Assembly: GCA_964483455.1 (NCBI GenBank)
Contig: CAZACK010000003.1
Coordinates: forward strand, 39,440-103,439
Reading direction: 5' to 3'
DNA from: CAYZJD01 sp964483455
GTDB lineage: Bacteria; Acidobacteriota; Terriglobia; Bryobacterales; Bryobacteraceae
Length of the DNA: 64,000 bases
Each line of letters begins with the position of its first letter. Position 1 is the first letter of the stretch. The position numbers were made by a program, and so were the translations under genes. Shown here one piece after another: positions 1-7,427 of the stretch. The notes beneath the pieces are model-generated. The model had not been told where the DNA came from. It ran no database searches and saw nothing but the letters and a program-made list of their open reading frames with translations.

Positions 1-410
1 ACAGCGATTGATAGATCGGGTTTCGGCAGTCGCCCGGTTCTTGCGTGATTTGACGCTGCTCGGAGCCGTCCGCCCGCATCTCGAAAATCTGCCAGCGATC
101 CGAGGCCTGGCGCCTGGCAGCGAACAGAATCCGCTTCCCGTCGATTGACACCTCCGGATCGGCGGCGCTGTGGAATCCTTCGGTCAGCACCCGAAGCGAA
201 CCATCCGGCATCAACCGCGCGATCCGCGCCCCTTCGTAAGTTGCGGTCTTGATGCCCGGCGCGAGTTGCGTGAACACCACGCCGGCATGTCCCGGCGCGA
301 GCAAGGAAAGTCCGCTGAGGCCCGTCGGCTGCTGCCCTCCGCCGCACACGACGGCGGCCAGCAGCGCTGCTGCCAGGGTGCTCGAAGACTCCGTTACGAG
401 ACCGCGCATA
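1..410 (-). CDS. TolB/PD40-type beta-propeller exported protein (partial, runs off the left edge)
   Basis: Reading the minus strand from an ATG at 410 gives an open frame that runs off the window edge with no stop. The first ~25 residues are a hydrophobic leader ending in AAVVCGG, which could be a lipobox, so export or lipidation is likely. The mature part contains GSLRVLTEGF, DPEVSIDGKRILFAARR and ADGSEQRQITQ. These follow the PD40/WD40-like pattern of TolB family propellers (structure: residue strand, SPDGKRI-type turn, next strand). The gene lies 37 bases downstream of the DAHP synthase stop on the same strand, so it may be cotranscribed. Only ~136 residues are visible and the substrate or partner cannot be guessed. 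Export and propeller fold are read from the sequence; family naming is inference. Confidence 0.6.
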
Positions 411-447
411 ATTCTATGGTGAGCACGAAGCGTGCCAAAGCCGAGGT

Positions 448-1197
448 TCACGCCCGGGTCGCGAACACCGCCGAGCGCGCCTCCTTCCAGATCCGCAAAT
501 GCGGCTGAAGCTCGGCCAACAGCTCCTCGAAATCAGCCGTGCCGAGCGTCTGCTCGGCGTCGCTCCAGGCCGCTTCCGCATGATGGTGAACCTCAATGAG
601 CAGCCCGTCGGCCCCGACGGCGACCCCCGCCTTGGACAGCGCGGGCACCAGGTCGCGCCGCCCGCTGGCGTGGCTCGGATCGAGGATCACAGGCAGCCCG
701 GTGAGTTTCTTGAGCAGCGGTATGGCCGCGATGTCGCATGTATTCCGCGTCGCTGTCCCGTACGTGCGAATCCCCCGCTCGCACAACACGATCTCCTCCG
801 CCCCGTTTCCGGCGAGGAACTCCGCCGCCTCGATCATTTCTTCGATCGTCGCCACCATGCCCCGCTTGAGCAGGATCGGACGGCCCGTCCGGGCCGCCGC
901 CCGGAGCAGCGCCTCGTTCTCCATGCTCCGCGAGCCGATTTGTAGCATGTCCGCATAGGCAGCCACCAGGTGCGCCTGGGTGTCGCTCATCACTTCCGTC
1001 ACCACTGGCAGGCCGGTGACCTCGCGGGCTTTGGCCAGCAACTCCAAACCGCGTTCGCCGAGACCCTGAAACGAATACGGCGAGGTTCGCGGCTTGAACG
1101 CCCCGCCTCGCAGCACCCGGGCGCCCGCCCGGGCGACCGAACGCGCCGTCTCCAGAAGCTGACCTTCGGTCTCCACGGCGCACGGCCCCGCCATCAC
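448..1197 (-). CDS. aroF: 3-deoxy-7-phosphoheptulonate (DAHP) synthase, AroF/KdsA-like type Ibeta
   Basis: Catalyses condensation of phosphoenolpyruvate and erythrose 4-phosphate, the first step of the shikimate pathway, in the cytosol. The family motifs are in order: GPCAVE at the start, FKPRTSPYSFQGLG, TEVMS, QIGSRSMEN, KRGMVATIEE, CERGIRTYG, LDPSHASGRRD and a C-terminal DGLLIEVHHH (metal and phosphate ligands). There is no N-terminal ACT or ferredoxin-like regulatory domain. The start given is a GTG at 1197, but family-like residues (IGGDEFVV just before GPCAVE, and LVRARSQFRLGD before that) continue in frame upstream to an in-frame CTG at 1258-1260. That CTG has GGAG 10-13 bases before it and sits ~32 bases downstream of a good promoter. 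The true start may therefore be CTG at 1260. Function is certain; start is not. Confidence 0.92.
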   Translation of the reverse strand: MMAGPCAVETEGQLLETARSVARAGARVLRGGAFKPRTSPYSFQGLGERGLELLAKAREVTGLPVVTEVMSDTQAHLVAAYADMLQIGSRSMENEALLRAAARTGRPILLKRGMVATIEEMIEAAEFLAGNGAEEIVLCERGIRTYGTATRNTCDIAAIPLLKKLTGLPVILDPSHASGRRDLVPALSKAGVAVGADGLLIEVHHHAEAAWSDAEQTLGTADFEELLAELQPHLRIWKEARSAVFATRA

Positions 1198-1295
1198 GAC
1201 GAATTCGTCGCCGCCGATTTCCGTGTCGCCAAGCCTGAACTGCGAGCGAGCCCTAACCAGGGTTTCTAGTCTCCAACTCTGAAACTCTTCTGGAG

Positions 1296-1327
1296 TTGAG
1301 CATACTCAAACCAGGGGCGTTTTGCAA
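1296..1327 (-). promoter_or_regulatory. Predicted sigma70-type promoter of the DAHP synthase gene with a palindrome over the -10
   Basis: On the minus strand TTGCAA (1327-1322) is followed after exactly 17 bases by TATGCT (1304-1299). A perfect inverted repeat, TTGAG-CATA-CTCAA at 1296-1309, covers the -10 box and could be an operator. Predicted transcription starts near 1292, which fits translation from around 1260 better than from 1197. Confidence 0.5.
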
Positions 1328-1668
1328 GGGAAAGATCAATAGTATCAATCAATTAGCAGAAAACTATGAAACGAACTCGGGCGCGCTGCCCCGCGATTGG
1401 CGCCTCGGGCGGCAACCGTCACTTCGACCCACTTGCGGTAAAGGTCCGGACTGGACGGCGCCAAGGTGAACAGCCGGACCAGCGAGGTCCAGATCGAATT
1501 CCTCGATGGACTCTTCCTCGGGTCAGATGCCAGCGGGTCCCGCGTCGGCCTTCATTTCCAACGGGAAGAGTGCTTCACCGCAGAGCCGCGGAGAGCGCAG
1601 AGAACGGTTTCACCAGCCAGACGCCGCGGACACCAAGCCTGCTTTGTGTCCCGGTGGTAAGAATCTTC
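1328..1668. other. Gene-poor spacer between the DAHP synthase promoter and the GH20 gene end
   Basis: About 340 bases without a convincing gene. The first 50 bases are A+T rich. A short plus-strand open frame at 1466-1660 shows no family I know and no ribosome binding site. One copy of the CAGAG repeat family lies at 1574-1602. Possibly decayed coding DNA. Confidence 0.4.
1574..1602 (+). repeat. CAGAG interspersed repeat, copy 1
   Basis: Starts TTCACCGCAGAGCCGCGGAG and continues with GCGCAGAG. Related copies lie at 32257-32286, 47427-47459 and 58394-58424; shared core TTAACCRCAGAGYCRCGRAG followed by GRCRCAGAG. This copy has lost the TTAA start and lies in a spacer downstream of the first GH20 gene. 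Confidence 0.65.
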
Positions 1669-3879
1669 TCACTCCTCCAGCCGCGCCTCCCCCAGGCCTT
1701 TCACCGGCACGTTGTTGGCTTTCGCGTACTCCCGCACCACCTGCGCCAGCTCCTTCAGCCACCCTTCCAGCCCGATGCTTCGCTCCGGCACGATCATAAA
1801 GCTCAGGTCCGGGGTCCGGTCCGCCCAGTGATCCTTGGTGTCATCCAGCACGTGCACGAACTTCCGGCCGCCCACCGATTGGCCCTTGGGGCAGCGGCTC
1901 TTCTCGAAGACCGCCGTCAGGCCGGCGAAGGTCTTCTCACCGTCCTTCCGCAGCCGCTCGATGCGGTTGTGCGCCGCAACGAGTTGACCAACAGCCGCCG
2001 CCGCATCTTTCTTCTGAGCGGCGGCATGAGCCTCGGCGAGCGACGCCTCGGCCTCGGCCATTCCCGCCAGCAGCCGCCAGTGGTGCCCGATGAATCGGGC
2101 GAGTGCTAGGAAGACCTCGAGGTTGTAATGGTTGCGGTCCACACGGCGCAGGTTCGCCTGTAACCCCAGAATCAGCTGGTCGTTCTCCAGCATCCGGGCG
2201 CGGGCTTCGGCGAGATACGCAGGATATTTCTTGCCGATCACCGGCTCGATCGCCAAGTCGGACGTCTTGGGCAGCGCCGGCGCCGACAGCGTCAGGTCGC
2301 GGCGCGTCGTCCCGATGCCCTTGCCGTACGAATTGCCGTACCCCGGACCCCGCGCCCGCGAGGTCACGCGGTCCCACGTTCGCTCCCATGACCGCGCCTG
2401 CCTCTGCATCAAGCGGTACAGCTCCGTCATGCCGGTAGCCCTCGGGCCGTAATACAGGCTCATGAACTCCTCGACGTGCTGCTCGACCGGGGCCGCTCCC
2501 GGGTTCCAGCCATGCTGCGCCACCGCCGACCAGCCCAGCCAGAACGTCTCGTTGTGCAGGCCGGAGTCGTCCCATGCCGCGCCAAACACGCCGATCGGCT
2601 TCCCGCGCCAGTGCCGTCCCGTGGCGATCGACTCGCGCGCCCAGGCGAGGTGCCCCGCCGACACGTCTTTCTCGGTCTCCAGGCTCAGGTGGTTCGGGAA
2701 CAGAAACTCCGCCCCTTGCATGGACACGTAAGCAAGCTGCCGCATGCCGAGCTGGTTCTCCGGCTCCAGGTACTCCTCCTCGCCGATCACGCCGTCGATC
2801 AGGTCCGGCGGCAGCAGCCTGATGTGTTGTGCGAGCAGCGGGTACTCCACCCACGCCAGCATCCTTCGCCCGTGCTTCTTCAGATGCTCGTGGGCGCGCT
2901 GGGCGAACTCCACCCACGCCAGGCTGCGGTTCTCCTCGTTGTACGGCTTGGCGCACCGCGGATCGATGCCGGCGTAGTACACCTCGTCGGTCGAAACGAA
3001 CAAGTAGTCCACGCCCTTGGTCGCGCGAATCACGTCGTCGTACATCGAGAAGATCAGGCCGTACGTCCGCGGATCGCACCAGTTGGAGTGGTAGTTGTTG
3101 CCGTCGGCGCGCAGCTCGGCGAACTGCGGGTGCTTCAGCACGTAGGCCATGTGCGCCGGCGACTGGATCACCGGCACGACCTGGATGTAGCGCTCCAGGC
3201 CGTAGTTCACGATCTCCTGCAACTCAGCCGTCGTGAACGCCCCCGGCGCGCCGATGATCGGGTTCGACGGGTACTCGAACTTGTCTTCCAGCTCGAAGCC
3301 GATCCGGTTGACCTTCAACCGCGCCGACCAGTCGAGATAGCGCTTCAGCGTCTCCATTCGGTCCTGGTGGTGCTTCGTGTCCCAGTGGAGGAACCGCAGC
3401 TCGAGCGCCGGCCAGTCTTCGATCGTTCCCAGGGGCAGCGTCAGCCGCCCGTCGGAGCCGCGCTTCAGCAACTGAACGAACGTCTGCACGCCGTAGAACA
3501 GCCCCTGCTCGGAGTTGCCGGCGATCTCGACCGCGCCGGCCTCCACGCGGAGCCGGTACGCCTGGCGGTCGATCTCCGGTTCGCGCCCGGTCGCCACCGC
3601 GCCCGGCGTCACCGCGAGCCGGATGGTCTTCTTTCCGGAGCCCTTCGGCAGCGCGAGCGAATGGAACGACCGCAAGTCTTCTTCCAGCCATCGGACGGCG
3701 ATTTGATCCGGCGCGAGGCGGCCCGCGTCGATCGACCAACGTTCATCCACCACGGCGCTGCCCGCCAGCAGGCTCGCCTTCCGCGGGGTCGGGATCACCG
3801 AGTAGCCCCGCAGCCACAGATCGGTGGCATTCTGCGCCGCGGCCGGCAGCGCCAGCGCCGCGATCAGCACCATCCTCAT
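1669..3879 (-). CDS. GH20-like beta-N-acetylhexosaminidase, exported (paralogue 1)
   Basis: Predicted to release terminal N-acetylhexosamines from glycans outside the cytoplasm. Residues 1-15 are a Sec signal peptide ending AAAQ. An N-terminal GH20b-like alpha/beta domain (to ~150, with VIPTPRK) precedes a TIM barrel; FLHWDTKHHQDRMETLKRYL opens the barrel and VSTDEVYY holds the D298-E299 pair expected of substrate-assisted GH20 catalysis. At 736 residues it is longer than the minimal family because of a C-terminal helical region of ~200 residues. It starts 1 base after the stop of the amidohydrolase upstream, so the two are surely cotranscribed. It is a close paralogue of the gene at 56249-58390, sharing long identical stretches and the same domain layout. 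GH20 membership is from motif and fold order; the exact glycan is unknown. Confidence 0.85.
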   Translation of the reverse strand: MRMVLIAALALPAAAQNATDLWLRGYSVIPTPRKASLLAGSAVVDERWSIDAGRLAPDQIAVRWLEEDLRSFHSLALPKGSGKKTIRLAVTPGAVATGREPEIDRQAYRLRVEAGAVEIAGNSEQGLFYGVQTFVQLLKRGSDGRLTLPLGTIEDWPALELRFLHWDTKHHQDRMETLKRYLDWSARLKVNRIGFELEDKFEYPSNPIIGAPGAFTTAELQEIVNYGLERYIQVVPVIQSPAHMAYVLKHPQFAELRADGNNYHSNWCDPRTYGLIFSMYDDVIRATKGVDYLFVSTDEVYYAGIDPRCAKPYNEENRSLAWVEFAQRAHEHLKKHGRRMLAWVEYPLLAQHIRLLPPDLIDGVIGEEEYLEPENQLGMRQLAYVSMQGAEFLFPNHLSLETEKDVSAGHLAWARESIATGRHWRGKPIGVFGAAWDDSGLHNETFWLGWSAVAQHGWNPGAAPVEQHVEEFMSLYYGPRATGMTELYRLMQRQARSWERTWDRVTSRARGPGYGNSYGKGIGTTRRDLTLSAPALPKTSDLAIEPVIGKKYPAYLAEARARMLENDQLILGLQANLRRVDRNHYNLEVFLALARFIGHHWRLLAGMAEAEASLAEAHAAAQKKDAAAAVGQLVAAHNRIERLRKDGEKTFAGLTAVFEKSRCPKGQSVGGRKFVHVLDDTKDHWADRTPDLSFMIVPERSIGLEGWLKELAQVVREYAKANNVPVKGLGEARLEE

Positions 3880-3880
3880 C

Positions 3881-4687
3881 TCAGACGCTCCCCTTCGGCA
3901 GCAGCTTCCGGATGTTCCCGCCCAGCACCTTCGCCTCGTCCGCCGGCGGCAGCCTCAGCAGCTTGACCTTGTACAGTTCGACCCTGGAATCCAGCTCCGG
4001 CCCGTCGCTGCCGAAAATCAGCTTCTCCGGCCCGAGTTCCTTCGCCGCCATCTCCAGGAATCTGAAGAACACCACCCCGGACGTGTCCAGATACACGTTC
4101 GGGTAGCGCTTCGCCACGGCGATCGCCGCCAGGTGCTCGGTCCAATCGCCGCCGCCGAAATTGCCGAGGTGCGCCATGATGAACGGTACCGCCGGATACT
4201 CGGAGGCGATCATGTGGTAGTTGGCGACCTTCTCCGGGTGGTACAGAACGGGAATCTTCAGTTCGGCGACCGCGTCGAGCACCTCGCGCGTCGGCAGCCG
4301 GTGCAGCTTCAACCCCTTCAGCCCGAGCTTCTCCACTTCCCGCCGCAGCATCGGCGCGATCCGCCCGGCCTCGGTCTGCGAGTCGTGTTTGGCAAAGCCG
4401 ATGAATTTTCCGGGATACCGCCCACAAATCTCGGCGATCTCCTCGTTCGGCTTCTCGTATTCAGGGTTGTTGATCGGGAAAATGACGGTGCGGTCGATGC
4501 CCGCCTCCTCCATGTGCCGGAGGGTGACCTCGACGTCGGCGCGCGTTGTCCACGGCGCGCTCATCCCGGTTCCGCGGCCGGCGTGGCAATGGGCGTCGAT
4601 GACCAGAGGCCGCGGCTGGGCGGCCGGCCGGCCGGCGCCGAGCCCGGCCGCGCTCCCCAAAAAGGCTCTTCTGCTTTGCGGCTTCAT
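3881..4687 (-). CDS. Exported amidohydrolase-family (TIM-barrel) metal-dependent hydrolase
   Basis: A 268-residue amidohydrolase-2 type protein. The N-terminus SRRAFLGSAAGLGAG is a Tat-like leader. VIDAHCHAGRG carries the first HxH metal motif; later VLYHPEK, FIMAHLGNFGG and IFGSDGP (the last Asp ligand) occupy the expected barrel positions. Proteins of this group decarboxylate or hydrolyse small carboxylic or lactone substrates; nothing in the sequence fixes the substrate. It is the first gene of a two-gene unit with the GH20 gene and is divergent from the isomerase-like gene at 4726, with only 38 bases between the two start codons, so both promoters must overlap in or extend into that gap. 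Another amidohydrolase of the same broad class is at 42686-43831. Confidence 0.82.
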   Translation of the reverse strand: MKPQSRRAFLGSAAGLGAGRPAAQPRPLVIDAHCHAGRGTGMSAPWTTRADVEVTLRHMEEAGIDRTVIFPINNPEYEKPNEEIAEICGRYPGKFIGFAKHDSQTEAGRIAPMLRREVEKLGLKGLKLHRLPTREVLDAVAELKIPVLYHPEKVANYHMIASEYPAVPFIMAHLGNFGGGDWTEHLAAIAVAKRYPNVYLDTSGVVFFRFLEMAAKELGPEKLIFGSDGPELDSRVELYKVKLLRLPPADEAKVLGGNIRKLLPKGSV

Positions 4688-4725
4688 CGAGCACTACAAT
4701 ACACTACCCTGGAGGGCTTTCTTCA

Positions 4726-5622
4726 ATGACACGCCGCGACTTCCTTGCCGCGAGCGCCGCCGCCCTGTCACAAGGGTCCACCAGCGCGCCGACCCGGTTC
4801 CAGATCGGCTGCATGACCCTGCCCTACTCGCCGTTCCCATTGCAGCGGGCGCTGGAGGGCATCGCCAAAGCCGGCCATCGCTACGTCGGCTGGGGCACGA
4901 CTCACGACGAGCCGTCGAGGAACGACGTGCCGGTCATGCCTCCGGACGCGCCGCCCTCGGCAGCCAGGGAGCTCGGCCGGCGCTGCCGCGATGTTGGCCT
5001 CGAGCCGGTGATGATGTTTTCGATGATATATGTCGCGGCGCCGGACTCGCTGAGGGTGCACACCCGCCGCATCGAGCAGGCGGCCGCCGCCGGCATCCCG
5101 TTCATCATCACCTTCGGCCACATCGAAGCCGGAGGGATCGACGTCTGGATCCGCAACCTGAAGGAGCTTGGGCCGGTCGCCCGGGCGAACCGCGTGACGC
5201 TGACCCTAAAGCAGCACGGGGGCAACACCGCCACCGGCCGGGACTGCTCGAAGATCATCGCCGCCGTGGCCGACGAAGGCGTCAAGATGTGCTACGACGC
5301 CGGCAACGTCCTCGACTACGAGAACCAGGACCCGATCCCCGATATCCGCGAGTGCTGGCGCGACATCCGCTCGTTTGCCATCAAAGATCACCGCAACTTC
5401 CCGAAAGACGAAGACTGCGGGCCGGGCTTCGGCGAGATCGACCACTACAAGCTGCTGGCTCCGGTGGCCCGCACGGGGTTGACGATGCCGCTGGTGTGCG
5501 AGAACATCTTCGAGCCGGTGGTCGCGCGACCCGCGCAGCCGGAAGGCGTGGACGCGCTCGCCCGCCGGGCGCGGGAGTTCCTGGAGACGGTTACTCGCGG
5601 CGTGCAGGCCGTACAGGCCTGA
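4726..5622 (+). CDS. Exported sugar phosphate isomerase/epimerase-like TIM-barrel protein
   Basis: A 298-residue xylose-isomerase-like (AP endonuclease 2 superfamily) protein with a Tat leader, TRRDFLAASAAAL. The barrel pattern includes GHRYVGWG at strand 1-2, TLKQHGGN (metal-ligand region), MCYDAGNV and FAIKDHRNF, followed by FGEIDHYKLL and MPLVCENIF, all typical of the divalent-metal site of this family. GGAGGG lies 12-17 bases before the ATG. It is transcribed away from the amidohydrolase-GH20 pair. Exported members of this family are abundant in Solibacter-like genomes and usually act on sugars in the periplasm, but many have no proven reaction. Fold is well supported; reaction is not. 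Confidence 0.8.
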   Translation: MTRRDFLAASAAALSQGSTSAPTRFQIGCMTLPYSPFPLQRALEGIAKAGHRYVGWGTTHDEPSRNDVPVMPPDAPPSAARELGRRCRDVGLEPVMMFSMIYVAAPDSLRVHTRRIEQAAAAGIPFIITFGHIEAGGIDVWIRNLKELGPVARANRVTLTLKQHGGNTATGRDCSKIIAAVADEGVKMCYDAGNVLDYENQDPIPDIRECWRDIRSFAIKDHRNFPKDEDCGPGFGEIDHYKLLAPVARTGLTMPLVCENIFEPVVARPAQPEGVDALARRAREFLETVTRGVQAVQA

Positions 5623-5627
5623 GTGGA

Positions 5628-5656
5628 TTGGCAATTTTTGCTAACTCTGCTAAACT
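5628..5656 (+). promoter_or_regulatory. Predicted promoter of the parDE operon
   Basis: TTGGCA (5628-5633), a 17-base spacer, then TAAACT (5651-5656). The antitoxin ATG follows 25 bases later with ACGGAGG at 5664-5670 as ribosome binding site. The region is A+T rich compared with the surroundings. Confidence 0.55.
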
Positions 5657-5681
5657 GAATGTAACGGAGGACTCCCAGGAC

Positions 5682-5984
5682 ATGCCCACCCGGAACATAA
5701 ACCTGACCGACCGCTTGGACCGTTTCATCTCCACCGGCGTCGCATCGGGGCGGTACGGCAACGCCAGCGAGATTGTGCGTGAGGGCTTGCGTCTCCTGGA
5801 ACAGCGCGAGAAGGAAGAGCAAGCGAGGCTGAAGTGGTTGCGGGCCGCCGTCAAGGAGGGGCTGGACCAGATCGAGCGGGGCGAAGGCATAGAGTTCCGC
5901 TCCTTAGATGAACTCGAAGAACACATCCGCCGGCTAGGGGAAGAGACCTCGGGGGAACCAGACCCCAAGAGCTCGCGTGCCTGA
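5682..5984 (+). CDS. parD: ParD-like ribbon-helix-helix antitoxin
   Basis: One hundred residues, beginning MPTRNINLTDRLDRFI. The N-terminal beta strand plus two helices (VASGRYGNASEIVREGLRLLE) match the type II ParD/CopG ribbon-helix-helix family, which binds the operon promoter and, through its C-terminus, the ParE toxin. The ATG at 5682 is chosen because of the ACGGAGG site 12-18 bases before it and the family start; the frame is open further upstream but that part is antisense or unrelated. Its stop overlaps the start of the toxin by 8 bases, the usual coupling in these modules. The acidic tail EELEEHIRRLGEETSGEP is the probable toxin-binding segment. Confidence 0.88.
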   Translation: MPTRNINLTDRLDRFISTGVASGRYGNASEIVREGLRLLEQREKEEQARLKWLRAAVKEGLDQIERGEGIEFRSLDELEEHIRRLGEETSGEPDPKSSRA

Positions 5985-6363
5985 ACCCGTTGCCCCGCCG
6001 GGAATCGTTCTATCACCAGCGGCACGGCGCGACATCCGCCAGGTTCTTGAACGGAGCAGGCAGGAGTTTGGCAGAGACGCCGCCGTGCGCTATGAGGCAT
6101 TGCTCGTACAAGCCTTTCGTGACCTTGTGGCTGATCCCGAGCGCCCAGGCTCGCGGGAAAGGGTGGAACTGGCGAGGGGCGTTCGCTCCTATCATCTGGT
6201 ATTCAGCCGCGACCGCGCCAGAACCATGCTCGGCGCCGTGCACAGCCCCCGCCACTTCGTCATCTACCGCCGCCGTCCCGACCAGGACGTGATCGATGTG
6301 ATCCGCGTTCTCCATGACGCACGTGATCTCAAACGTCACCTGCCGAGCTATCGGCACGGGTAG
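5977..6363 (+). CDS. parE: ParE-like RelE/ParE superfamily toxin
   Basis: A 128-residue basic protein with a GTG start overlapping the end of parD. LSPAARRDIRQVLERSRQEFG is the N-terminal helical hairpin of the RelE/ParE fold; GVRSYHLVFS, HFVIYRRR and VIDVIRVLHDARDL are the core strands and the C-terminal strand-helix seen in ParE toxins. Family members poison gyrase or cleave mRNA; which one applies here cannot be read from the sequence. The protein is longer than most ParE (95-105 residues) because of a ~10 residue N-terminal extension rich in Pro. Its whole length is also open on the opposite strand, where the HigA-like frame runs through it. Confidence 0.86.
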   Translation: MPEPVAPPGIVLSPAARRDIRQVLERSRQEFGRDAAVRYEALLVQAFRDLVADPERPGSRERVELARGVRSYHLVFSRDRARTMLGAVHSPRHFVIYRRRPDQDVIDVIRVLHDARDLKRHLPSYRHG

Positions 6364-6690
6364 CCGATGGGAGACCGTTGGGCAGGGCCTATTTAAATAA
6401 GCCGCGTGATGCTTGAGGGTCGGCAGCGCCCGGATGGACTTCCCGGCCTTCTTCTCGGCCAGGCGCAACTCGTACAGGTTCTGGAGATTGAGCCAGAACT
6501 GCGCGCTCGTCCCGAAAAAGTGGGCAAGGCACAGGGCGGTGTCGCCGGTAATGCCGCGCTGCCCGTTGAGGATTTCCGTGATGCGGTTGGTCGGCACCTC
6601 GAGCCGCCGCGCAAGCTCGGCCGCGCTCATGCCGAGGGCCTCCAGATCTTCGGCTAGGTGTTCTCCTGGGTGGATCGCGATCCGTGCCAT
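6013..6690 (-). CDS. higA: HigA-like XRE antitoxin whose frame continues antisense through parE
   Basis: Residues 1-97 (6690-6400) are a standard HigA/VapI antitoxin: IHPGEHLAEDLEALGMS, then a helix-turn-helix AAELARRLEVPTNRITEILN, GDTALCLAHFFGT and FWLNLQNLYELRLA. Known relatives stop about here (~95-105 residues). This frame does not stop: it continues for another ~128 residues that are simply the reverse complement of parE. Both other minus-strand frames have stops just past residue 97 (TAA at 6395-6393 and TAG at 6391-6389), so a one-base change would restore a normal end. No HigB toxin gene is visible upstream, where it would normally be. Either a tailed protein is made or the gene is damaged at its 3' end. 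Confidence 0.7.
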   Translation of the reverse strand: MARIAIHPGEHLAEDLEALGMSAAELARRLEVPTNRITEILNGQRGITGDTALCLAHFFGTSAQFWLNLQNLYELRLAEKKAGKSIRALPTLKHHAAYLNRPCPTVSHRLPVPIARQVTFEITCVMENADHIDHVLVGTAAVDDEVAGAVHGAEHGSGAVAAEYQMIGANAPRQFHPFPRAWALGISHKVTKGLYEQCLIAHGGVSAKLLPAPFKNLADVAPCRW

Positions 6691-6907
6691 TTTTCTAGCC
6701 TAGCCCAGCCTAGCCCGGCGCCTCGTGGTAGAAGCTCATCGCAACAGAGCAGCCTTCCCTCAGAGTGGACGAATCAACCTGGGCCGCCGATCAACGCCCA
6801 TAGGTTCTTCACCTGTTATCGGCGTTCCGTCCCCGACGCGCCTCCCGCGAACTTCCCGGAAGCCCTTCAGCATCCTGGCGCTCGGCGGCAAGCACGATCG
6901 CTGTGTC
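6691..6907. other. Spacer without recognised gene
   Basis: About 217 bases between the HigA-like start and the end of the membrane-protein gene. Apart from the CTAGCC motif I see no coding signal, no HigB and no clear terminator. Confidence 0.35.
6695..6718. repeat. Tandem CTAGCC motif upstream of the HigA-like gene
   Basis: Three imperfect copies of a CTAGCC(CAG) unit immediately upstream of the antitoxin ATG (6690). It could be an operator for the autoregulated antitoxin. A similar CTAGCCGCCTAGCCTGCCTA stretch covers the stop codon of the HEPN toxin at 21811. Confidence 0.35.
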
Positions 6908-7387
6908 TCAAAAGTATCCGCGGACCGAGTGCAGCACCTGCGGGTACCTGCCGAGGTGCGCGCCGAACAGCAAGTGCGCCACGAGCACCGTGCGGCTCGA
7001 TGCCGGCAGCGGGTCCGCTGCCAGCAGCTTCTGCCACAGCAATCCGTAGCACAGCCAGTAGCAGGCGAGTCCGAAGAGGATGCCCAGCAGCATGGCCCTG
7101 AGAACGTTGTCCCGCGACCGGACGATGAGCCCGAACAACACGCCCAGTGTTCCCGATACGGCGACTTGCAGCGAGGCCCCGGTGAGCGCCGTGAAGCCGT
7201 AGCCGCGCCGGAACCCGTCCCCGGCCAGGCTCGTCCCGAGGCTCACCGGCGCGGCCAGCACCGGCTGCCCCTGCCAAACCGAACTGAAGGCGTACCAGCC
7301 CAAAGCCAGCAGACCGCCGAGCACGCCGGTCTGCAATCCCGCCAGCGCGTAGTCCAAAATCCGGCGACCCGGCGTCCATGCGCTCAT
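6908..7387 (-). CDS. Small integral membrane protein, unknown function
   Basis: One hundred and fifty-nine residues, about four hydrophobic segments: ALAGLQTGVLGGLLALGWYA (~14-33), GFTALTGASLQVAVSGTLGV (~63-85), AMLLGILFGLACYWLCYGLL (~98-118) and a weaker VLVAHLLFGAHLG near the C-terminus. Loops are short and basic (RRILDY, VRSRDN). I do not recognise a named family, although small proteins with this layout occur next to housekeeping genes in acidobacteria. It lies downstream of the YprB-like nuclease gene on the same strand with a 40-base gap. Inner-membrane location is likely; nothing further can be said. Confidence 0.65.
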   Translation of the reverse strand: MSAWTPGRRILDYALAGLQTGVLGGLLALGWYAFSSVWQGQPVLAAPVSLGTSLAGDGFRRGYGFTALTGASLQVAVSGTLGVLFGLIVRSRDNVLRAMLLGILFGLACYWLCYGLLWQKLLAADPLPASSRTVLVAHLLFGAHLGRYPQVLHSVRGYF

Positions 7388-7427
7388 CGAGATCAGCCTA
7401 GCACACGGCTTCGAGCGGAACGGCGCA

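Noticed and set aside
1466..1660. Small plus-strand open frame upstream of the first GH20 gene end
   Set aside because: Sixty-four codons, no ribosome binding site, no recognisable family; could be decayed DNA but cannot be supported as a gene.
2476..3966. A plus-strand open frame of ~496 codons
   Set aside because: Antisense to the first GH20 gene; no family residues.
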